From assembly GCF_023155745.1 (NCBI RefSeq), contig NZ_JAKNUS010000001.1:454245-518244 (forward strand): 64,000 bases of DNA. The letters are read 5' to 3'. Position 1 is the first letter of the stretch, and every line of letters starts with the position of its first letter. A program made the position numbers and the translations under genes. Under the pieces are notes generated by a model that saw nothing but the letters and a program-made list of their open reading frames with translations, did no database searches and was not told the origin of the DNA. Of this stretch, positions 8,615 through 17,479 are shown piece by piece. The DNA is from Microbacterium kunmingense (GTDB lineage: Bacteria > Actinomycetota > Actinomycetes > Actinomycetales > Microbacteriaceae).

Positions 8615-10197
8615 CCGACCAGTGCCTTCGCAGGGACCGCGGCACGGGCCCGCTTCGCGGCGATGGCCGGAGCGCTGGATGTCAACAACCACGCCCCGAG
8701 GGCGAGCATGATGAACCAGATGAAGAGCGTCTGGTAGAACCCGAAAGCATCGAAGAAGAAGAACGACGCGCAATACCCGGCGCCCGCAACCGCGAGGGTG
8801 AACGCGAGCATGGCGTAGGGCGGGTCATTGCGAGCGACAGTGAATGCCCATCGCAGCAGCAGGATGACCGGAACGACCATCAGGGCGATGAGGCCGAGCA
8901 GGCCGACGACACCCGTTTCGAGCAGGGTGCCGAGCACCTGGTTGTCGAGGATGAACGCGTTCTGCTCGTCTCCGACCACGATGCGGCTACCGACTCCCGT
9001 GCCGAAGAACGGGAACCGGGCGAACTCCTCCATCGCCGGGCCCAGGTCGGCCAGGCGACCGGCGCCTCGCCATCCGGGCGAGGTCTGCTGTGAGGCGATG
9101 AGGCCGTCGACGTCGAGGAACGACAGCAGCATGGTTTCGAAGACCCGAGGCAATGCGACGAGCCCGATGAAGAGCGCCGGGAGTGAGAGCGAGATGAGGG
9201 TGACCCCGAGCCACGGCCGGAAGATAAGGGTCACGAGGATCATCACCGCCATGACGACGACGGCGGTCCGCGAGACCGCGGACAGGACGCCTCCGAGCAG
9301 GACGACGGTGGCGAGGCCGTAAACGACGCGGCGGTTGATCTCGTTACGCGGCCACAGGCCGAACTTGGCGAGGTAGATCGCGAGCGCGACCATGAGGCAG
9401 AACATCACCGACAGGGCGATGGGATGCTGCGACGAGGCGAACGACCGGTATCCGCCCGCACGGAACGCCTCGGGCTCCTCAGCCAGCACCTGCAGGGGCA
9501 GGAACTCGTGCAGACGCACGAAGAAGTTCGAGCGGGTCGCGCGTTCTACGATGGCGAAGAGCGCGATGACCACGCCGCCCCAGACGAGGCCCACGAGGAC
9601 GCCGTTCACCATCCGCTCGGTCGTGACGATCTGACGGACGATGAAGAAGACGCTGAACAGGATGAGGTAGTTCACCAGAGAGCTGACGGCCGTCGACGCG
9701 AGCCCCTGATCGACGAGAGCGTCGCCGTTCGCGGGAATGGAGATGACGAGGCTGGCGAAGAAGATGCCGATCGGCCACCCGAAGGCGATCGGCTGCCACG
9801 TCCGCGTGCGGTCGAGGATGAACGCCAGCACGAGCGCGAGCAGCAGCACCGCCAGCACCGCACGGTAGGCCTCGAGAGCGAACGGCAGGGGTATCGGCAG
9901 CGCGTACTGCCGTACGGGGATGACGAGGATGACGCCGATCAGCAGCCCCAGGGCGCCCGGCCAGGAGAAGAGCGTGCGTCGGACGAGGATGAGGATCCCG
10001 AGCCCGATCATGATCCCCCCCGCCACGAGGGCGGGCAGGGCGAAGGCGCTGATCGCTGCGATGACGGTGAGGATGACCCACGCCCAGATCTGACGACCGA
10101 CGGGCAGGGTGACCTCCGGGCCCCGCCACCGCCGCGGCGCGGCAGAGGCGGGGGCCGGCGGCGGCGTGGGGGCCGCGTCGGTCGATGTGGTGCTCAT
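8611..10197 (-). CDS. O-antigen ligase/polymerase (Wzy-like), locus A
   Basis: A 528-residue membrane protein with about 12 hydrophobic segments. A large outside loop near residues 350-400 holds GWRGAGRLADLGPAMEEFARFPFFGTGVGS, the pattern seen in Wzy_C/WaaL proteins (FFGTGVGS motif before the last helices). It would join flipped repeat units outside the membrane. The first 30 residues are a Pro/Ala-rich cytoplasmic start. It sits between the Wzz-like gene and a GT2 gene in one leftward operon with flippase, so the full Wzx/Wzy set is present. Confidence 0.85.
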   Translation of the reverse strand: MSTTSTDAAPTPPPAPASAAPRRWRGPEVTLPVGRQIWAWVILTVIAAISAFALPALVAGGIMIGLGILILVRRTLFSWPGALGLLIGVILVIPVRQYALPIPLPFALEAYRAVLAVLLLALVLAFILDRTRTWQPIAFGWPIGIFFASLVISIPANGDALVDQGLASTAVSSLVNYLILFSVFFIVRQIVTTERMVNGVLVGLVWGGVVIALFAIVERATRSNFFVRLHEFLPLQVLAEEPEAFRAGGYRSFASSQHPIALSVMFCLMVALAIYLAKFGLWPRNEINRRVVYGLATVVLLGGVLSAVSRTAVVVMAVMILVTLIFRPWLGVTLISLSLPALFIGLVALPRVFETMLLSFLDVDGLIASQQTSPGWRGAGRLADLGPAMEEFARFPFFGTGVGSRIVVGDEQNAFILDNQVLGTLLETGVVGLLGLIALMVVPVILLLRWAFTVARNDPPYAMLAFTLAVAGAGYCASFFFFDAFGFYQTLFIWFIMLALGAWLLTSSAPAIAAKRARAAVPAKALVG

Positions 10198-10225
10198 GAT
10201 GTGCTCGGGTGCGGCGAGCGAGCGC

Positions 10226-11101
10226 TCAGCCGACGCGCGCCGGCTCGCGGTCGCTCGACGGGGTCAGCTCTTCGATCGGCTCGTCGCCCGTCGACACGGG
10301 CGTGCGGCGACGCCGACCGCGGGGGCGGTTGTCGTCGCCTGCCCCGGCGGGAGCATCCGCGGCGGCGGCAGCAGCGGCTGCCTCTTCCTCCGCGGCGCGC
10401 TTGTTGCCGCGTGATGCCTTGGACCCGGCGATCAGGAATGCCGCGACCACGAACAACAGGAAGATGCCGAGCGCGGCGACGACGACGGGGATGGCCGGGT
10501 TGCTTCCCTCCTCCTCGGTGGCCTGCACCTGGTCGAGGACCGAGAGACGCACGCGGTTGCCCTCGGGAACCTGTGCGGCCTCCTGTTCCTGCAGCACCTG
10601 GTCGAGGAAGAGCTGGGTTGCGGCGGCCGAGATCTCCTCTGCCCGCTCGGGCTCGGTGGAGATCCCGACGACGTCGATGATGGGAAGGGTGAAGCGTCCG
10701 GGGAACGCCTCGTCGCCACCCGGCTGCGTGGTGCGCCGAAGAGCGGTGAGCGCCTCGGTGTCGGCGAATTCACCGACGGTGTTCTCGACGCCGGTGCGGA
10801 TCTGCTCGCCGCTGACGAGGTAGGCGTAGAGGATGGCCTTCTGGGTGAGGTCGACGTCGGTGGGAGGGGTCGTGCCCTCGACGACCTGCTGCCCAGGGAT
10901 CACCGCCTGGTACAGCGGCTGGGTCGTGCTGTCGACGAGCACGGTGGTCCGCGCGGTGTAGGTCTGCTCGGTCCGCGACACGAGCTGACCGTTCTCCAGG
11001 GTGAAGCCGGCGAACATTCCGCCGATCACGGCGACGACGAGTCCGACGAGCAGAAGCCACTTGGACTTCCACAGGATCATCAGGTACTTCGGAACTTCCA
11101 T
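10226..11101 (-). CDS. Wzz-like chain-length determinant without kinase domain (locus A)
   Basis: A 291-residue protein from the ATG at 11101 (MEVPKYLMILWKSKWLLLVG); 34 extra in-frame codons upstream are not needed, and GGGGG lies just before this ATG. Residues 17-40 form the first membrane helix, 40-210 the periplasmic-type Wzz domain with a coiled-coil-like stretch, and 215-240 the second helix (AIPVVVAALGIFLLFVVAAFLIAG). The tail is Arg/Pro-rich with no Walker motifs, so unlike the locus B protein it has no BY-kinase domain. It would set polymer length and is the first gene of the leftward operon. Confidence 0.82.
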   Translation of the reverse strand: MEVPKYLMILWKSKWLLLVGLVVAVIGGMFAGFTLENGQLVSRTEQTYTARTTVLVDSTTQPLYQAVIPGQQVVEGTTPPTDVDLTQKAILYAYLVSGEQIRTGVENTVGEFADTEALTALRRTTQPGGDEAFPGRFTLPIIDVVGISTEPERAEEISAAATQLFLDQVLQEQEAAQVPEGNRVRLSVLDQVQATEEEGSNPAIPVVVAALGIFLLFVVAAFLIAGSKASRGNKRAAEEEAAAAAAAADAPAGAGDDNRPRGRRRRTPVSTGDEPIEELTPSSDREPARVG

Positions 11102-11388
11102 GCTGTTAACCCCCAGTCGCCCCTCCCCCGGGGCGCAATCAAGTGATGCGAAAGACGCCGCCGGTGGCGCGAGAGGGGTACGGAAGACTTCCGAGCCCTT
11201 CATACAGAGTGGGGGACGCCGATGCCGGCGGTGTTGCTGATGTGTTAACGGCTGACGACGTCCTGTAAAAGGTCAGCAACACGATCCGGAAATGACGGGC
11301 CCCGAGTTGCATTGTTCAGCACTCTCCGCACATAGTCAAAGCAGAACGTCGAGTGGGGGACTCGGCGAAATCGACACTGGGGGCCCGC
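11102..11388. promoter_or_regulatory. Divergent promoter region between the two locus A operons
   Basis: It separates the leftward Wzz-like operon from the rightward GT4 operon. Visible elements: an 8-bp dyad GTTGCTGA (11233-11240) / TCAGCAAC (11273-11280), GTTAAC at both ends, and AGTGGGGGAC twice (about 11209 and 11352) plus CACTGGGGG just before the GTG at 11389. I infer an operator plus G-rich leader elements; promoter boxes cannot be placed with confidence. Confidence 0.45.
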
Positions 11389-12615
11389 GTGAGGATACTG
11401 TTCTCGTTCCCGCACGCCCTGGGGGCGCCGGGTATCGGATGGACCGCATGGCAGCAGGTGACAGGCCTGGCCGCACGCGGACACGAGGTGCATGTCGTCA
11501 CCGCCAGCCTTGCGCGCCCGCTTCCGGACGGCGTCACCGTCACCACGAGCCTCGCGCGCGGCCGCGCGCGCATCCCGCATCGTGCGATCGGACGCGATCG
11601 CGCCTTCGCGTGGCACGATCGGGTGGCCGCCCGGCAGATCGCGTCGACGTCGCCCGACCTCGTCCACGTGTGGCCCCTCGCGCCGGGCGCCACCGCGCGT
11701 CTCGCACGTGACCGCGGCATCCCGGTCGTGCGCGAGGCACCCAACACGCACACCGCGCACGCCTACCGGGTCGTCGCGCGGGAAGTCGATCGTCTGGGGC
11801 TGACGGGCCGGGTTCCTTCGGCGCACTCCGAGAATGCCGCGCACCTGCGGATGGAGGAAGCCGAGTGGGCCGCCGCCAGCGCCATCTTCGCCCCCTCGGA
11901 TGCCGTGGCCGAGACCTTCCTCGCCGCCGGTTTCGCCCCCGATCGCGTCGTCCGTCATCAGTACGGCTACGCGCCGACCAGTCGCCGGGTCTCTGCCCGC
12001 ACCCCGCGTCGCCGAGGCCTTCGCGCCGTCTTTGCCGGGTACGGTGAACCGCGCAAGGGCCTGCACCACGCGCTCGATGCGTGGCTGTCGTCCTCCGCGC
12101 ACACCGACGGCACCTTCACGGTGGTCGGACGGATGATGCCGGCCTACGCCGACCTGCTCTCGACCCCGCTCGCCCACGACAGCGTGCAGCTCGCAGGGTT
12201 CACGAACGACATCGCCGGTGCCCTGGGAGCGGCGGACGTGCTCGTGCTGCCCACCCTTGAAGAAGGAAGCGCCCTGGTCACTTACGAGGCGCAGGGTGTG
12301 GGGTGCGTTCCGCTCGTCTCCACCGCCGCCGGCGCGCTCATCGATGACGGCGTCCAGGGGCTGTTGCACACCCCGGGCGACGTGGCGGCGCTGACCGCCC
12401 AGTTCGACCGGCTCGCGACGGATCGCGACGCGCTCTCGCGCATGAGCGCCGCGGCCCTCGACCATGCGCCCGACCTCACCTGGGCGGCGGCCGCCGAGCG
12501 GCTGGAAGCGGCGTACCTCGAGGTCGCCCAGCCCGGTCGAGCGGCCTCCCTTCCCCGACCGGTGCGCGCGCACTCCGCGACCGGAGAGGTGGTGACCGAT
12601 GCCGACGCCGCATGA
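11389..12615 (+). CDS. Family 4 glycosyltransferase
   Basis: A 408-residue protein when started at GTG 11389 (VRILFSFPHALGAPG), which has GGGGG seven bases upstream and begins with the usual first strand of a GT4 enzyme; a GTG 36 nt upstream is also in frame. It shows a Gly-rich N-terminal loop (GAPGIGWTAWQQVTGLAARGHEVHVVTA), RAVFAGYGEPRKGLHHALDAWL in the middle, and VLVLPTLEEGSALVTYEAQGVGCVPLVS, the E-x7-E donor site. It would extend the lipid-linked repeat unit. It overlaps the next gene by 17 nt. Confidence 0.88.
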   Translation: MRILFSFPHALGAPGIGWTAWQQVTGLAARGHEVHVVTASLARPLPDGVTVTTSLARGRARIPHRAIGRDRAFAWHDRVAARQIASTSPDLVHVWPLAPGATARLARDRGIPVVREAPNTHTAHAYRVVAREVDRLGLTGRVPSAHSENAAHLRMEEAEWAAASAIFAPSDAVAETFLAAGFAPDRVVRHQYGYAPTSRRVSARTPRRRGLRAVFAGYGEPRKGLHHALDAWLSSSAHTDGTFTVVGRMMPAYADLLSTPLAHDSVQLAGFTNDIAGALGAADVLVLPTLEEGSALVTYEAQGVGCVPLVSTAAGALIDDGVQGLLHTPGDVAALTAQFDRLATDRDALSRMSAAALDHAPDLTWAAAAERLEAAYLEVAQPGRAASLPRPVRAHSATGEVVTDADAA

Positions 12616-13531
12616 TGTGACGATCGCGGTGTGCACGCGCAATCGACCGGCCATGCTCGCCGAGGCGCTCGCCGCCATCGCGGCGCAGACGCCCGCAGAG
12701 GTCCAGGTCCTCGTCGTCGACAGCGGATCCGAGACGAACGAGACCCGGCTCGTGGCCGAGGCCGCCGGGGTCGATTACGTGCGGTCGGTGCGAGGCCTCT
12801 CTCTCGCTCGGAACGCCGCGCTCGCGGCATCCGCTCGGCCGATCGTCGTGTACACGGACGACGACTGCCAGCCGCTCGAGGGCTGGATCGAGTCTCTGCT
12901 GCCGCACTTCGACGACGACACTGTCTCGGCGGTGACCGGCCGGATGCTCGACCACACCGTCCCCCTCGATAGTCCCTACGTCCGTCCGGCCCGGCACACC
13001 GCGCCGATCGACGGTATCGATGCCGGGCATGGCGCGATCATGGCCTTCCGGCGGGATGTCCTGCTGCGGCTGGGTGGGTTCGACGACGCCATGGGAGCAG
13101 GGCAGTTCCTTGCGGGGGCCGAAGACCTCGACATCTTCGTGCGGTTGTTGCGCTTCGACACCGCGATCGTGCACGAGGCGCGCTGTGTCATCCGGCACTC
13201 CAACACCCGCGTCGGTGACGAGTATCTCGCCCTGCACCGGGGTTACGGCCGCGGCCTGGGGGCCCTGGCCACCAAGTGGCTTCGACGCGAGCCGGTGCTC
13301 GGGGCACGCATCCTCTGGCGGCTCGTCGGTCGAGCGTCCACCCGCGTCGTGCGTAACCGGCTGCGTGGCAAGCCATGGCGGCACGAGGCGGCACTCATCC
13401 GCGGTATCGGCGAGGGGATGTCCGTGACGTGGCGGCTTCCCGTCATCGCCGAACGCTTCGTTCCGCCCTGGCAGCAAGGAGGCTTGCCGGCACTCTTCCC
13501 CCCGACCCCAACCCGAGAGGTCACGACATGA
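12599..13531 (+). CDS. Family 2 glycosyltransferase
   Basis: A 310-residue GT-A enzyme: VTIAVCTRNRPAMLAEALAA, LVVDSGSETNET, YTDDDCQPLEGWIES (DDD metal/nucleotide site), then GHGAIMAFRRDVLLRLGGFDDAMGAGQFLAGAEDLDIFVRLLR, the acceptor-side ED block typical of rhamnosyl/galactosyl-type GT2 proteins. No membrane helix. Its start lies inside the preceding gene and its stop overlaps the acyltransferase start (ATGA), so it belongs to the rightward locus A operon. Confidence 0.88.
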   Translation: MPTPHDVTIAVCTRNRPAMLAEALAAIAAQTPAEVQVLVVDSGSETNETRLVAEAAGVDYVRSVRGLSLARNAALAASARPIVVYTDDDCQPLEGWIESLLPHFDDDTVSAVTGRMLDHTVPLDSPYVRPARHTAPIDGIDAGHGAIMAFRRDVLLRLGGFDDAMGAGQFLAGAEDLDIFVRLLRFDTAIVHEARCVIRHSNTRVGDEYLALHRGYGRGLGALATKWLRREPVLGARILWRLVGRASTRVVRNRLRGKPWRHEAALIRGIGEGMSVTWRLPVIAERFVPPWQQGGLPALFPPTPTREVTT

Positions 13532-14841
13532 GTGCGCCGACGAAGCCGATCAGCGTGGAGCTGATGGCCACGCTCGACGAGAAGAACCTGCGCTCGAGCA
13601 TCGAGTTCACTGCCGCTCACATCGGCGCGATCATGGTCATCGATGCTGCGCCGCTCCTCACTGAGGATGGCCGCATCGACCGCCCGAGGGTTCTTCGTGC
13701 GTTCGATCGCGCCATCGCGAAAGTGCCCGAGTTCAGCAAGCGGATGATTCCCGCTCCGCTCGGCCTCACCGCCGCAGTCTGGGTCCCCGACGAGAGCTTT
13801 GATATCGCTCGCCACGTCTACATCGTCGATGAGGTGACCCCCCTCGAAGACCGCACGCTGCGCCGCCTCGCGGGCTTCGAACGCGACCTGCTCGATCGCC
13901 GGCTGCCGCTCTGGGACGCCACCGTCACACTGCTCGACAACGGCCAGATCGCTGTCGGTGTGCGCCTTCACCACGTCGTCGGTGACGCCAAGTGGGCCTT
14001 CGATACGCTGACGCTGCTCACGGAGGAGGAGCTGTCCGTCGACGACGGCACACCCCCATTGCACGCCCGCGACACCGGACGCGCGCCGAGGACGCGGCTG
14101 CTGCTTCCCCTTCGGGTGCTGCGCGACTGGTGGCGGGAGCAGCCGTCACTGCGGGCCGCGTGGGCGGAGTACTCGCGCAAGCCGGTGAAGAAGCGCATCT
14201 CGCGGATGGTCGGACGCAACATCCGCTGGTACAAGGAGTGGGTCATCCGTCGGCGGAACCTCGCGGCCCAGTACCTGCCCCCGAACCGTTCGGCGTTCTT
14301 CTCGATCTCGCGCTCCTCGGCGGAGGCTGCGGCGAGCTCGCTCGGCGGTTCGCTCACCGACCTCATCGTCGCAGCGCTTCTCACCGCGGTCGACGACGAC
14401 GACCGCGGCCGCGATGCGCTCGTGCCGGTCACCCGGCGGGTCAAGGGCGATCGGTCGGTCCGCAATGACGTGAGCGTGCTGCGCGTGCACGTCCCGCCGG
14501 CCGCTTCGGCGGCCGAGATGGTCAAGGCGGTCCGCCGTCAGATCCGCCTGTACGTCGTCGGCTCCTCGGCGGGCGAGCAGCCCGAGGGCCGCAAGGTGGG
14601 GTACGCCACCTACCTGCCGTGGTCGCAGACCCCGCGCTTCCTGCTCGGCTCGCCGATGCGCGAGTTCATCGCGTTCCCCGCCGTCGACCCGCGCGACGAG
14701 ATGAGCGCCTTCGCGCTGACCTACGCAGACCGCTTCGTCGTCACCGTGACGGGGCGCGCCGAGTTCGACGTCTCGGGCACCGCCGAGGCGGTGCGAGCGG
14801 TCACCGAGGGCGCTCTCCGCCCGGTCGAGGCGCAGGCGTGA
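13528..14841 (+). CDS. WS/DGAT-like (condensation superfamily) acyltransferase
   Basis: A 437-residue protein from ATG 13528; the longer open frame lies inside the previous gene. The sequence [18 protein letters not shown] near residues 148-165 fits the HHxxxD active-site motif of wax-ester-synthase/diacylglycerol-acyltransferase and condensation enzymes (Asp followed by Ala rather than Gly). The C-terminal half has [11 protein letters not shown] and [26 protein letters not shown], the second lobe. Such enzymes move an acyl group from CoA or carrier protein to a hydroxyl. Here it sits between a GT2 and a hexapeptide acyltransferase, so I infer acylation of the glycan or its lipid. A shortened relative lies at 47214-48029 beside an acyl carrier protein. 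Confidence 0.75.
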   Translation: MSAPTKPISVELMATLDEKNLRSSIEFTAAHIGAIMVIDAAPLLTEDGRIDRPRVLRAFDRAIAKVPEFSKRMIPAPLGLTAAVWVPDESFDIARHVYIVDEVTPLEDRTLRRLAGFERDLLDRRLPLWDATVTLLDNGQIAVGVRLHHVVGDAKWAFDTLTLLTEEELSVDDGTPPLHARDTGRAPRTRLLLPLRVLRDWWREQPSLRAAWAEYSRKPVKKRISRMVGRNIRWYKEWVIRRRNLAAQYLPPNRSAFFSISRSSAEAAASSLGGSLTDLIVAALLTAVDDDDRGRDALVPVTRRVKGDRSVRNDVSVLRVHVPPAASAAEMVKAVRRQIRLYVVGSSAGEQPEGRKVGYATYLPWSQTPRFLLGSPMREFIAFPAVDPRDEMSAFALTYADRFVVTVTGRAEFDVSGTAEAVRAVTEGALRPVEAQA

Positions 14842-15374
14842 GCCGCGTCCGGCGCGCGCTGCGGTCCGTCCTCGATCTTCGGGTTTACGGTCACGCCTTC
14901 CGTCTGCTCCACTTCTACGGTTATGCCCACGTCAGCCAGGTGCGAAGGCTCACGCTCGGAAGGAACGTGACCTTCGCGCCGAACGTGTCGTTCCGCAACG
15001 CCGAGCGCATCGAGATCGGCGCCGGCAGCCACATCGGCGAGTACTCGACGCTCTGGGCCGGCAACAGCACCGGGCGGATCACGCTCGGTGAGAAGTGCCT
15101 GCTCGCGCCGCGCGTGACGATCACCGCCTCGAACTACGGCATCGTGCAGGGGACGCCCGTCATGGATCAGCCGAAGATCGAGCGCGACATCGTGATCGGC
15201 GACGACGTGTGGCTGGGCATCAACACCGTGGTGGTGGCGGGCGTCACCATTGGGGACGGTGCCATTGTCGCGGCGGGCGCCGTCGTGACGAAGGATGTGC
15301 CCGCGCAGGCGATCGTCGCGGGTGTGCCCGCCAAGGTGATCGGCGCCCGCCCGGTGGAAGGCGCGGCAACGTGA
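14838..15374 (+). CDS. Hexapeptide-repeat O-acetyltransferase
   Basis: A 178-residue protein from GTG 14838 overlapping the preceding stop (GTGA). Clear left-handed beta-helix hexads: [26 protein letters not shown], then [33 protein letters not shown], ending [11 protein letters not shown]. The catalytic His common in this family is not obvious; the ITASNYGI segment stands where an H is often found, so activity should be treated with care. Likely role is acetylation of a glycan sugar. Coupled by GTGA to the downstream fused glycosyltransferase. Confidence 0.85.
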   Translation: MSRVRRALRSVLDLRVYGHAFRLLHFYGYAHVSQVRRLTLGRNVTFAPNVSFRNAERIEIGAGSHIGEYSTLWAGNSTGRITLGEKCLLAPRVTITASNYGIVQGTPVMDQPKIERDIVIGDDVWLGINTVVVAGVTIGDGAIVAAGAVVTKDVPAQAIVAGVPAKVIGARPVEGAAT

Positions 15375-17479
15375 CCGCTTCGATCGACGTCGTGATCGTC
15401 AACTTCAACACGCGAGAGCGGACGACCGAGTGCATCGCGTCGGTGCTCGATCAGAAGATCCCCGGCGTGCAGGTCATCGTCGTCGACAATGGCTCCACGG
15501 ACGGCAGCGCCGAGGCCTTCCGCACGAGGTTCGCCGACGTCACCGTCATCGAGGCGGGCGAGAATCTGGGCTTCGCGCGCGGCGTGAATCTTGGAGCAGC
15601 CGCCGGTGTCGGCGATTTCGTGCTGCTGCTCAACCCTGACGCGTCTGTTTTTCCCAGCTCCATCGAGGCCCTCCGGGATTTCGCGCTGACCCATCCCGAG
15701 CACGGGCTTTACGGGGGACGTACCCTGCGGCCCGACGGTTCGCTCGACCCGTCCTCGTGCTGGGGTGCGCCCACGCTGTGGTCGCTGGCGATGTTCGCCA
15801 CCACGCTGTCTACGGTGTTCAAGCGGTCTCTCGTCTTCGATCCCGAGTCGCTCGGCCGGTGGGAGCGCGATACCGTCCGCGAGGTGCCCGTCATCACTGG
15901 GTGCCTGTTGCTCACGAGGCGCTGGCTCTGGCAGTCGCTCGGCGGCATGGACGAGCGATTCTTCCTCTACGGCGAAGACGCGGAGTTCTCGCACCGCGCC
16001 CGCCGACAGGGCCTGCGCCCAGTCATCGTTCCGGACGCCGTCATCGAGCACGACGTGGGAGGGTCGACCGCATCGAGTGGACGCAAGATGGCGATGGTCA
16101 TGGCGGGAAAGGCCACCTACCTTCGTGCCGCGTGGAATCCTCTCGCGGCCGGGCTCGGCATCGCTCTCCTCCAGGCCGGTGCCGGCACCCGCGCCGTGCT
16201 CGAGCGAGTCGCCCGCGCGTCGAAAGGCACCTGGCGCGATGTCTGGGCCTCCCGGTCGGACTGGCGTGACGGTTACCCGCGTGCGGAGCGAACGCTTTTC
16301 GGCCGCACGCCTCCTGCTCTGGTCGACACCGCCGACGCGGCGGCCGTTCCGGCGACCCGGCCGCTCGTCATCGAAGCGGAGCCGGCGTTCCGCACCGCCC
16401 ACGCCAACCCCTACAACGCAGACCTGGCGCGCGCACTGCAGCGCCGGGGGCACAGCGTGCGAGACCTCAGCTATGCGCGCCTGCTCTTCCGCCACGTCGA
16501 CGTCGTCCACCTCCACTGGCCCGACCTGACCTTTCTATCCGGCACGCGCCGGGTCATCCATCTCGCTCGCCTGACCTTCTTCTACTCCTTCCTCGCGGTT
16601 GCGCGACTGCGGGGCACCACCCTGGTCTGGACCGTGCACAACGTCGACGCGCACGAGGAGCGGTCGACTCCCTGGCTCCGCCACCTCGCCTGGCGGCGCC
16701 TCACCCGCAATCTCGACGGCATCATCGCGCTCACGAGCGGCGGGCTGAAGGCGGCGCGGGAGCGGCATCCTGAACTCTCGGCCGTGCCCGGGGTCGTGAC
16801 CCGGCACGGCCATTACCGACGCGCATACGACCTGACCATCACCCGAGCCGAGGCGCGCCAGGCGCTCGGACTCGACGCCGAAGAGGCTGTCGTGCTCTCG
16901 CTCGGTCAGATCCGTGCGTACAAGAACGTGCCGCACCTCGTCCGGACCTTCCGTGACGTCGATCGCGACGCGCGGCTCGTTGTCGCGGGTCACGCGCCGG
17001 CGGCGCTCGCCGCCGAGGTGACCGCTGCCGCCGAAGGCGACCCGCGCGTCGACCTGCGCCTCGGGTTCGTGCCCGAGGCCGAGATCGCGGCCTACCTCCG
17101 CGCCGCCGACCTCGTCGTGCTCCCGTACCGCAAAGTGCAGAACTCGGGCTCGGCGATCCTCGCCCTTTCCGCCGACCGTCGAGTGCTCGTTCCTGACCTG
17201 GGCGCCATGCGCGAGCTCCAGGACGACGTCGGCGAAGAATGGGCGCGACTCTACGCCGATGAGCTGACCGGCGAGACTCTTGCCGCCGCCATCGACTGGG
17301 CACGAGAGTCCACCGCAGGGTCGGTAGACCTCAGCCTTTTCGACTGGGACGTGATCGCCCAACAGACCGAACGGGCCTACCTCGCCTTCGGGCGCCGCGG
17401 GCCCGGAAACACCTCTTCGAGACGTGCTACCGTGACGGGCGAACCCGCGGCAGCGCTCCACGGCTCGGGAGTCCACTAA
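15371..17479 (+). CDS. Bifunctional GT2-GT4 fused glycosyltransferase
   Basis: A 702-residue protein from GTG 15371. Residues 1-300 are a rhamnosyltransferase-like GT2 domain: [44 protein letters not shown], and [20 protein letters not shown]. From about residue 335 a GT-B domain begins ([47 protein letters not shown]) and continues through [21 protein letters not shown] to [19 protein letters not shown]. Both domains look complete, so the chain could add two successive sugars. Its stop shares one base with the subtilase start (TAATG). Confidence 0.85.
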   Translation: MTASIDVVIVNFNTRERTTECIASVLDQKIPGVQVIVVDNGSTDGSAEAFRTRFADVTVIEAGENLGFARGVNLGAAAGVGDFVLLLNPDASVFPSSIEALRDFALTHPEHGLYGGRTLRPDGSLDPSSCWGAPTLWSLAMFATTLSTVFKRSLVFDPESLGRWERDTVREVPVITGCLLLTRRWLWQSLGGMDERFFLYGEDAEFSHRARRQGLRPVIVPDAVIEHDVGGSTASSGRKMAMVMAGKATYLRAAWNPLAAGLGIALLQAGAGTRAVLERVARASKGTWRDVWASRSDWRDGYPRAERTLFGRTPPALVDTADAAAVPATRPLVIEAEPAFRTAHANPYNADLARALQRRGHSVRDLSYARLLFRHVDVVHLHWPDLTFLSGTRRVIHLARLTFFYSFLAVARLRGTTLVWTVHNVDAHEERSTPWLRHLAWRRLTRNLDGIIALTSGGLKAARERHPELSAVPGVVTRHGHYRRAYDLTITRAEARQALGLDAEEAVVLSLGQIRAYKNVPHLVRTFRDVDRDARLVVAGHAPAALAAEVTAAAEGDPRVDLRLGFVPEAEIAAYLRAADLVVLPYRKVQNSGSAILALSADRRVLVPDLGAMRELQDDVGEEWARLYADELTGETLAAAIDWARESTAGSVDLSLFDWDVIAQQTERAYLAFGRRGPGNTSSRRATVTGEPAAALHGSGVH

